Positions 1-5,065 of a stretch of DNA of 8,668 bases are shown in pieces. A program made the position numbers and the translations under genes. The stretch comes from Caldimicrobium sp964595655 (GTDB lineage: Bacteria > Desulfobacterota > Thermodesulfobacteria > Thermodesulfobacteriales > Thermodesulfobacteriaceae). The DNA is taken from contig CAZQQV010000057.1 in assembly GCA_964595655.1 (NCBI GenBank), forward strand, positions 1-8,668. The letters run 5' to 3'. Each line of letters opens with the position of its first letter. Position 1 is the stretch's first letter. The notes under the pieces were generated by a model that had not been told where the DNA came from, ran no database searches, and worked only from the letters and a program-made list of their open reading frames with translations.

Positions 1-500
1 AGGAGAGATTGAGAGATGAAATTTTAAAGGATATCTCTGGTTTTTGGATTACCAGGTGGTTTCAGCTTTTAAAGAAAAGTGGCCTCCTTTATGAGATCTA
101 TCCTTTTTATGCCAGTCTGGAAAAATCTTCCAATTTTTCTGAAAAGTTTCTTTTTCGTCTCCTTAAGGGCATTGAAAAATCTCAATTTGCACTTGAACAG
201 CGATTAACCTTATTTTCCTTTGCTTTTTTACCCCTTATTCAAAGGACTTATTTTCCTGAACAAAGGGGAAGTATGCCTGTTTTTGAAAGGGAAGAACTTT
301 TAAAACTCTTCTGGGCCCTTTTCTTTACTTTTCGCTTCCAAAGAAGCTTATTTGAAAAGACTATGGATATGTTGAGAGACCTTTATAAAATATTGTATAT
401 GAAATTAAAGGGTAAAGATATTCCAAAGAGATTTCGGAAAAAGCCCTATTATCCTGAACTTATTCCCATGCTTGATGTTATTTTGAAAATTAAATTATAG
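1..500 (+). CDS. PcnB-like poly(A) polymerase / CCA-type tRNA nucleotidyltransferase, C-terminal part (5' end outside window)
   Basis: The frame is already open at the left edge (codons for Glu-Arg precede the TTG at 9), so this is probably the 3' end of a longer gene and not a 163-codon gene starting at that TTG. Only the helical C-terminal region is present; the catalytic head with its Asp residues would lie upstream. The match to the PcnB branch of class II nucleotidyltransferases is by pattern: a GLLYEIYP segment resembling the family's 'GLL...LPEL' helix, a later helix with FRFQRSLFE, then a basic stretch and the ending RFRKKPYYPELIPML, like the 'RRF.P..(Y/F)FPEAL.L' end of PcnB-type enzymes. 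Family members add A or CCA tails to RNA 3' ends in the cytoplasm. The gene ends at TAG 498-500. The sequence alone cannot separate poly(A) polymerase from CCA-adding activity, and with the catalytic domain missing the family call is moderate. Confidence 0.6.
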   Translation, partial: ERLRDEILKDISGFWITRWFQLLKKSGLLYEIYPFYASLEKSSNFSEKFLFRLLKGIEKSQFALEQRLTLFSFAFLPLIQRTYFPEQRGSMPVFEREELLKLFWALFFTFRFQRSLFEKTMDMLRDLYKILYMKLKGKDIPKRFRKKPYYPELIPMLDVILKIKL

Positions 501-501
501 A

Positions 502-592
502 GTTCCTTTGACGCAAACAAAGGCTTGCGGCTATAAGGAAAATTCAGGACCTGTTGGTTTTGGTAGACAAAGGCTTTAACCTGTGAAAATTC
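502..592. repeat. Imperfect tandem repeat of two hairpin-forming units in the gap before the nitroreductase
   Basis: Two related units of about 40-44 bases lie at 502-545 and 553-592. Each starts with GTT, two bases, then a T-run and G. Each then has a short variable loop, the identical 10-mer ACAAAGGCTT (517-526 and 567-576), a variable middle, and the identical 8-mer GAAAATTC (538-545 and 585-592). In unit 1, CCTTTG 505-510 can pair with CAAAGG 518-523. In unit 2, TTTTG 558-562 can pair with CAAAG 568-572 (one G-T pair), so the stem is kept although the loops differ. Unit 1 also has an alternative hairpin, CGCAA 512-516 with TTGCG 525-529, that can sit inside an outer stem TTCCTT 503-508 / AAGGAA 535-540. 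I recognise no known RNA family. It could be a 3' UTR element of the upstream gene, a small RNA, or protein-binding sites. Confidence 0.55.
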
Positions 593-595
593 TTA

Positions 596-625
596 ATGCA
601 ACCTACAGAATGTTAATATTATAAT
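596..625 (+). promoter_or_regulatory. Candidate sigma-70 promoter for the SagB-type nitroreductase
   Basis: A perfect TATAAT lies at 620-625 in a very AT-rich stretch, 38 bases before the ATG at 664. The best -35 candidate is ATGCAA at 596-601 (3 of 6 matches to TTGACA, 18-base spacer), which is weak. If this promoter is used, the hairpin repeat at 502-592 lies upstream of the transcript and would act as DNA or belong to the preceding transcript. Confidence 0.45.
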
Positions 626-651
626 AGTTAATATCCTAAACTAAAAATTGC

Positions 652-657
652 AGGAGG
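652..657 (+). promoter_or_regulatory. Strong ribosome binding site of the nitroreductase
   Basis: AGGAGG sits 6 bases before the ATG at 664. It is a full Shine-Dalgarno match and fixes that start codon. It is the best ribosome binding site in the window. Confidence 0.85.
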
Positions 658-663
658 AAAAAA

Positions 664-1389
664 ATGAGTCTTGAAAAAACTCAGAGCTATCAATTTATTA
701 AAAGAACCAATTTATCCCTTTCAAGACTTGGTGAAAGAGAGATATATCTTGAGCCAGCGCCTCCTTATAAAAGTTATCCTCAAGCTGAAAGAATTCCACT
801 GCAAATCAAGGAATTTCCAGAGACGGAGAGTTTTTTCAAAATTCTAGCTAAAAGAAGAAGTCATAGGAGATATAGAAAATATCCCATAACCCTTGATGAA
901 ATTTCCCTTCTTTGTTTTTCTGCCCAGGGAATTACCGCAAAGGCAGGCTATTATCTTTTGAGAACAGCTCCTTCAGCTGGGGCCCTTTATCCCATTGAAA
1001 CCTATCTTGCAATAAATCACTCTGATGAGATAAAACCAGGAATTTATCACTTTGAGGTAAGAAGTTTTTCTTTAGAAAAATTAATGGAAGGAAATTTTGG
1101 AAGAATTCTTAGGGAGCTTGCCTTAGGACAGGCCTTTTTTGAGACAGCAAGCTGTGTTTTTATTTGGAGTGCTGTGCTTAGAAGAACCCTTTCAAAATAC
1201 GGAGAAAGAGGCTTAAGATATATTTTTATGGATGTAGCTCATATTTGCCAGAATGTGCTTCTTTCCGCTGAGGCTTTGGGGCTTAAAGCCTGCCCTGTTG
1301 GGGCTTTCCTTGATGAAGAATTTAATGAGTTTTTGGGAATAGATGGCGTTGAAGAAACAGTAATTTATATGGCAACCGTAGGAAAATAA
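664..1389 (+). CDS. SagB/ThcOx-type FMN-dependent dehydrogenase (nitroreductase superfamily)
   Basis: The 241-residue protein has the nitroreductase fold features of the SagB/ThcOx branch: RRSHRRY at 64-70 (FMN phosphate contacts in the family), APSAGALYPIE at 102-112, a GIYHFE segment at 126-131, KYGERGLRYIFMDVAH at 178-193 followed by the QNVLLSAEALGL helix, and ACPVGAF at 209-215. This branch includes the oxidases that turn azolines into azoles in thiazole/oxazole-modified microcins, but many members stand alone and have no known substrate. No cyclodehydratase (SagC/SagD or YcaO type), precursor peptide or exporter is seen here, so a peptide-modifying role is unsupported. It is probably a soluble cytoplasmic flavoprotein using FMN and a reduced nicotinamide or other electron donor. 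Length is normal for a single-domain member. The start is fixed by the AGGAGG box. Its stop TAA (1387-1389) directly abuts the stop of the convergent gene. Confidence 0.88.
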   Translation: MSLEKTQSYQFIKRTNLSLSRLGEREIYLEPAPPYKSYPQAERIPLQIKEFPETESFFKILAKRRSHRRYRKYPITLDEISLLCFSAQGITAKAGYYLLRTAPSAGALYPIETYLAINHSDEIKPGIYHFEVRSFSLEKLMEGNFGRILRELALGQAFFETASCVFIWSAVLRRTLSKYGERGLRYIFMDVAHICQNVLLSAEALGLKACPVGAFLDEEFNEFLGIDGVEETVIYMATVGK

Positions 1390-1399
1390 TTATATTTCC
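1381..1399. terminator. Weak inverted repeat across a stop-stop junction, possible bidirectional terminator
   Basis: GGAAA at 1381-1385 can pair with TTTCC at 1395-1399 around an AT-rich centre holding both stop codons. On the plus strand a pyrimidine- and T-rich tract follows (about 1395-1420). The stem is short and AT-rich, so termination here is only a possibility, but it is the only candidate at this junction. Confidence 0.2.
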
Positions 1400-2139
1400 C
1401 TTTCTCTTTGTTTTTTCTTCTGCCAGCTCTTCCAGGGCTTTTCTTTCTTTTTTCCGTGGGTGATTTTTCTGTAGGGAAGATCCTCAATTTCTTCGGCTTC
1501 TGTTTGAAGGGATTTAAAGGGAATAATATGAGGGTCTTCCTTTATGGGTTTGCTCTTTTCTTTCAAAAATTTGTTGATAAATTTTTCATCAATTTTAGGT
1601 CCTCTGCAGGCCTTATAATTTAAAGCCTGAGTGAGAATAATAGTATCCCCGAAAATTTCGTATTTCCAATCTCTTGAAAGAAATTTTGGATTTATCTCAA
1701 TCAATAAGCCCCCTTTTACCTTTGCCCAGTTTTCAGCAAGCTCCCTTTCAACAAAGAGAGGATGCTTCTGTCGAAAAAGAATCTCTCCATCAAGAGAGAT
1801 TTTATACCAGAGTTTTGGCTTGACAAAAGTAAATAATTGATTATATTTTAATATCTCTGAAAAATTTACTTCCCTTGGAGGTGAATAAAAATACTCCTTT
1901 GGTCTAACAAGTTGAAATTCTTCTAAAAATTCAAAAAAATCTCTAAAATAATAAGTAAAAAGCTGTTTAAGGTTTGTTATTTTTAAATTATGAGCTTTTT
2001 TGGTAAAAATTAAAACTTGAAAAATTTCTTTGACTTTGAAAAAATTATCACCGTTTGGAATAAGGCCAAATTCCTCGGGATGATGAGCGGTAATATAAAG
2101 TAAAAATTTTAAAAAGGCTTTGGAATGGATTGAATCCAT
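1390..2139 (-). CDS. Divergent KptA/Tpt1-like protein (RNA 2'-phosphotransferase family), probably catalytically altered; function unknown
   Basis: The protein has 249 residues. Residues 7-42 (SKAFLKFLLYITAHHPEEFG and onward to EIFQVL) resemble the N-terminal winged-helix lobe of KptA/Tpt1, whose signature is 'LS..L.Y.LRH.P...GL......V.V..LL'. Residues 110-175 (LWYKIS, then GGLLIEIN, then GDTIILTQAL) follow the outline of the NAD-binding lobe: LYHGT, a strand like 'PVVL.IDA', then 'NGVWLT..VP'. Key positions differ: the family's 'RH' is Ala-His here (A18-H19), the 'HGT' is Lys-Ile-Ser (113-115), and the segment between is shortened. The tail from about 225 is strongly basic (GKKKEKPWKSWQKKKQRERE), fitting nucleic acid binding. 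Active KptA removes a splice-junction 2'-phosphate from RNA using NAD+; I would not assign that activity here. The only Met is the first, and no Shine-Dalgarno precedes it. The family link is pattern-based and modest. Confidence 0.45.
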   Translation of the reverse strand: MDSIHSKAFLKFLLYITAHHPEEFGLIPNGDNFFKVKEIFQVLIFTKKAHNLKITNLKQLFTYYFRDFFEFLEEFQLVRPKEYFYSPPREVNFSEILKYNQLFTFVKPKLWYKISLDGEILFRQKHPLFVERELAENWAKVKGGLLIEINPKFLSRDWKYEIFGDTIILTQALNYKACRGPKIDEKFINKFLKEKSKPIKEDPHIIPFKSLQTEAEEIEDLPYRKITHGKKKEKPWKSWQKKKQREREI

Positions 2140-2163
2140 AAAAATGGTGCTTAAATTTTAAGA

Positions 2164-2192
2164 TGCATAATAAATTTAAACTTAATTATAAT
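2164..2192 (+). promoter_or_regulatory. Candidate rpoD promoter within the divergent intergenic region
   Basis: The 82-base gap 2140-2221 separates two divergent genes. TATAAT is at 2187-2192, with a weak -35 candidate TGCATA at 2164-2169 (17-base spacer). The box lies in the palindrome AATTATAATT (2184-2193), so the minus strand also reads TATAAT (2185-2190), which could serve the leftward KptA-like gene. The minus-strand -35 position has no good match. Confidence 0.4.
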
Positions 2193-2200
2193 TTTTGAAA

Positions 2201-2216
2201 AGGGGAGGGATGAGGT
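2201..2216 (+). promoter_or_regulatory. Purine-rich ribosome binding region of rpoD
   Basis: The stretch AGGGGAGGGATGAGGT precedes the ATG at 2222. GAGGT (2212-2216), 5 bases before the ATG, is the best-placed anti-16S match; the AGGGGAGGG upstream is stronger in sequence but too far for standard spacing. It supports the 2222 start, which also gives a complete region 1.1. Confidence 0.65.
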
Positions 2217-2221
2217 AAAAA

Positions 2222-3541
2222 ATGAACAAGGAGCTTCAGGATAAAATTCTTGAACTTGGGAAGGCAGGCCAGCTTACTTATGATCTTTTAAACAGTCTTC
2301 TTCCAGAGGAATACAATGACCCTGACAAAATGGAAGAGATTTTCGATCTTCTTGAGGCCTATCGGATTGAGCTTAAGGATATGGACCCTTATGAAAGAGA
2401 GGAATATATTGAAAGAAGGGTTCAGGATAAAATAAAAGAGCTTTCCATTCTTGGAGATCAAGAGCTTCAGGAAGAAGAGACCATTTCTGAGCCTGGAAGT
2501 GAAGAGCTTCTTTCTATCTATTTAAAGGAGATGGGAAAATATGAATTACTTACTCCCGAGAGGGAAGAGGAGTTATCCCGTCAGATTCGCGAGGGCTTTG
2601 AGGGAATAATTTCTGTCTTTATGAAAACCAAACTTAATTATCCAGAAATTCTTGAGGTTAGGGAGACTATTGAGTTATGGAAGAAAAGAGATCCTAATTT
2701 GAAACCCAAAAAGAGCTATGTCAATTATTTTGAAAAATTTGTGGAAAACTTTTCCAAGAAATATCCAAAAGATCAGAAAGTTATATCTTTTTGTGAGAAG
2801 ATAAGAAAATATATTATTCAGATTGAAAAGGCCAAGGATGAAATGGTTAAAGCAAATCTTAGGCTTGTGGTTTCCATTGCCAAAAAGTATATGAGGCAGG
2901 GGCTTAGCCTTGCTGATCTTATCCAGGAAGGAAATCTTGGTCTGATGAGGGCAGTTTATCGCTTTGACTACAGAAAGGGAAATAAATTCAGCACCTATGC
3001 CTCTTGGTGGATTAGACAATCTATAACCAGGGCTATTCTTGATAAAACAAGAACGATTCGTCTGCCTGTGCATTTTCTTGAATTGAGAAACTATGTTTTT
3101 AAAACCTTTTACGAAATGACCAAAGAATTAGGAAGAGAACCCACACCTGAGGAGCTTGCTGAGAGAACCAAGGTGCCCTATGAGAAGATTTTGGTTATAT
3201 TTGAAACAGCAAAAGACCCTGTTTCTCTTGAGACCCCTATAGGTGACGATGAAAGCACCCTTGGTAACTTCATTGAGAACAAAAAAAGCCCCATGCCTTA
3301 TGAAAAGGCAAGAAAGAGAGATATCTCTGAAAGGATTAAAAAATTTCTTTCAACCCTTTCCCCAAGGGAAGAAAAGATTATACGCATGAGATTTGGCCTT
3401 GGAGAATATGAAGGCTACACTCTTGAAGAAATTGGATATATGTTTAAGGTCTCCCGAGAGCGTATTCGTCAGATAGAGAAAAAGGCCCTTGCCAAAATGA
3501 GACAGCTTGCGCAAAAAGAGGGTTTTGAGTTTAAAGAATAG
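2222..3541 (+). CDS. rpoD: RNA polymerase sigma-70 factor RpoD (group 1, short non-conserved region)
   Basis: The 439-residue primary sigma factor directs RNA polymerase to promoters. Region 1.1 is recognisable at residues 6-52 (GKAGQLTYDLLNSLLPEE), which marks group 1 factors. Region 1.2 is at about 91-125 (LLSIYLKEMGKYELLTPERE). A short insert of about 75 residues replaces the much longer non-conserved region of E. coli. Regions 2.1-2.4 span about 203-285: NLRLVVSIAKKY, DLIQEGNLGLMRAV, and KFSTYASWWIRQSITR at 255-270. Residues equivalent to those of E. coli sigma-70 that read the -10 element are kept (F256, Y259, W262, W263, Q266, T269), as are those for the extended -10 (H284, E287). Region 3.2 contains SLETPIGDDES (335-345). 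Region 4.2 has the recognition helix VSRERIRQIEKKAL (410-423). The last residues (MRQLAQKEGFEFKE) lack the usual 'HPSRS..L..FL' ending of RpoD. dnaG is not adjacent here. Its TAG abuts the convergent helicase stop. Confidence 0.92.
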   Translation: MNKELQDKILELGKAGQLTYDLLNSLLPEEYNDPDKMEEIFDLLEAYRIELKDMDPYEREEYIERRVQDKIKELSILGDQELQEEETISEPGSEELLSIYLKEMGKYELLTPEREEELSRQIREGFEGIISVFMKTKLNYPEILEVRETIELWKKRDPNLKPKKSYVNYFEKFVENFSKKYPKDQKVISFCEKIRKYIIQIEKAKDEMVKANLRLVVSIAKKYMRQGLSLADLIQEGNLGLMRAVYRFDYRKGNKFSTYASWWIRQSITRAILDKTRTIRLPVHFLELRNYVFKTFYEMTKELGREPTPEELAERTKVPYEKILVIFETAKDPVSLETPIGDDESTLGNFIENKKSPMPYEKARKRDISERIKKFLSTLSPREEKIIRMRFGLGEYEGYTLEEIGYMFKVSRERIRQIEKKALAKMRQLAQKEGFEFKE

Positions 3542-5041
3542 TTAAAATAAGCCTTTCTGTTTGGGTTTGGGTGGCCTTTTTTCAAATTCTTTATAAGGTA
3601 GAGTTTTAAGCCAATAAGTTAAGCCTTTAGTTAGCTCAAAATTGAAAAGCCTTCTTTTTTTGTTTGCTGAGAAGTAAAAACTGCTCTTTGCCCTGGTAAT
3701 AGCTACATAAAGAAGCCTTTTTTCCTCATCAAGATCATAATCATTAAAGAGGGTAAAGGGAATAAGCCCCTCTTCAGCCCCAAAAAGAATAACTACTTCA
3801 GCCTCAAGCCCCTTTGAAGCATGAATTGTTAAAAAATTTACCCCTTCAAGCCTTGGAAAAGTTAGATCTTCCAAAGAAATACTTTCAAGATAAAAAAGTA
3901 ACTTTTGGTCATCCCAATGAAAGAGAGACTTTAAATTAGATAAATAATTTTTAAGAATTGGAGGGAGGTCTTGTAAAATCTTTTCAAGGGGATATTTAAA
4001 AACTCGGATTTTTTCCGTGAGATTGCTTAATTTTTCTTTTAAGTCTCTTGATTCCTCTTCGGGGAGGGCAACAGGGATTCCCTCTTTTTGAAAGGCCTCA
4101 AGAAGAGGTTCGAAGACCCTTTTAACCCTTGAAAGCACAAAGATGTCGGAAGGAGATAGCTGAGAGGCTCTTGCCCTTTCAAGGGTTGTTCCTCCAAGAA
4201 GACTTTGAAGGAGTCTTAAAAGAAAATCTATTTCCTCAAAGGTATCAGGAAAAAGAAATCCCTGAATGACTCCTCCCTCTTTTTTGGCTCTAATTTCAGG
4301 GATATCCCAGGGCGAGGCCCTGAAATGATTAGCTGCTTTTATGATTTCCCTTTTACATCTAAAACTTTCTAACAAATTTAGAGTAGTTATGTGAGGCTTG
4401 TAAATATGTATGAATTCTTTGATTGCCTGAAGATTTACTCCTCTAAAACCATAAATGGATTGATTGGGATCGCCAAAGAGAATCCAAGTAGCCTGATGTA
4501 GAGGTTTTAAAAATTCAAGCATTTCTGGAGATAAATCCTGAAATTCGTCTATTAGGAGGTAATAATTTGTAAAAAATTGAGAATCTATGATAGAAGAAGT
4601 TTTTAATAAAAGTAAATCAAAATCTAAAAGCTGATTTTTTTCAAGATAAAGAAAATATTTCCTTTTCTTCTCTGGGTCTTTTAAAGGATTTTTTTCTTTG
4701 GGAAAAAGTTTTTTAAGAATTAAGAGTTTTTCCCTTTCAGAAATGAGAGAGGGCTCTTTTTGAAAATGAGCTCTATAAAGATCATAGGCAAATCCGTGGA
4801 AGGTGTCAACTTTAATCTCTTTAAGGCCAAGCCTTAAAAGTCTCTCCTTTAATTCTTGAGAAGTTTTCAGGGAGAAGGTAAGAAGATTAATTTTCTCAGG
4901 AGGGACTCCAGCCTCAAGTAAAGCCTTAACTTTGCAGATAAGAGTAAAAGTTTTTCCTGAGCCAGGTCCAGCTATTACAAGAAGATCACCCTTTGAGTCT
5001 AAAACCTTCTTTTGCTCGTTACTTACTTCATACTCGAACAT
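3542..5041 (-). CDS. Compact UvrD/PcrA/Rep-like superfamily 1A DNA helicase
   Basis: The 499-residue protein carries the SF1A motifs in order: Q motif (SNEQKKVL, 7-14), Walker A AGPGSGKT (24-31), motif Ia (LTFSLKTSQELKER, 54-67), Ic (VDTFHGFA, 78-85), Walker B LLIDEFQD (162-169), motif III GDPNQSIYGFRG (190-201), motif IV NLLESFRC (222-229), motif V TIHASKGLE (405-413) and motif VI RLLYVAITRAK (442-452). This predicts ATP-driven 3'-5' translocation on single-stranded DNA in repair or replication. It is much shorter than typical UvrD/PcrA (about 650-720 residues). The 1B insert (85-160) and the stretch between motifs IV and V are reduced, and I see no 'GIG' 2B signature. It ends in QKGLF, a possible sliding-clamp-binding peptide. 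The start follows folC by 24 bases with only a weak AGG about 10 bases ahead, so translation may depend on the upstream gene. It is last in the leftward operon. Exact subfamily (UvrD, Rep or other) is uncertain. Confidence 0.88.
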   Translation of the reverse strand: MFEYEVSNEQKKVLDSKGDLLVIAGPGSGKTFTLICKVKALLEAGVPPEKINLLTFSLKTSQELKERLLRLGLKEIKVDTFHGFAYDLYRAHFQKEPSLISEREKLLILKKLFPKEKNPLKDPEKKRKYFLYLEKNQLLDFDLLLLKTSSIIDSQFFTNYYLLIDEFQDLSPEMLEFLKPLHQATWILFGDPNQSIYGFRGVNLQAIKEFIHIYKPHITTLNLLESFRCKREIIKAANHFRASPWDIPEIRAKKEGGVIQGFLFPDTFEEIDFLLRLLQSLLGGTTLERARASQLSPSDIFVLSRVKRVFEPLLEAFQKEGIPVALPEEESRDLKEKLSNLTEKIRVFKYPLEKILQDLPPILKNYLSNLKSLFHWDDQKLLFYLESISLEDLTFPRLEGVNFLTIHASKGLEAEVVILFGAEEGLIPFTLFNDYDLDEEKRLLYVAITRAKSSFYFSANKKRRLFNFELTKGLTYWLKTLPYKEFEKRPPKPKQKGLF

Positions 5042-5065
5042 TTAACTATAACCTGCAACTGAGAA

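Noticed and set aside
9..500. TTG at 9 as the true start of the first gene
   Set aside because: The frame is open upstream to the window edge and the protein matches only the C-terminal part of a larger family, so the gene is cut by the window.
509..566. Resemblance to a cyclic-di-GMP-I (GEMM) riboswitch: GACGCAAA and a later GGTAG
   Set aside because: The 5' half of that motif (a GGCAAACC-type strand with a GAAA tetraloop) is absent, the preceding bases are coding, and the candidate promoter lies downstream of it.
2210..2218. Minimal reading frame ATG AGG TAA just before rpoD
   Set aside because: The G-rich stretch touches its ATG directly, which is too close for a ribosome binding site, so it is most likely chance within the rpoD ribosome binding region.
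2675..3073. 132-codon open frame antisense to rpoD
   Set aside because: It lies wholly opposite a well-conserved sigma factor, has no recognisable motif and no ribosome binding site, so it is a coding shadow.
3541..3600. Intrinsic terminator between rpoD and the helicase gene
   Set aside because: The T-runs on the plus strand (for example after GGCC near 3573) have no matching stem before them, and none was found on the minus strand either.
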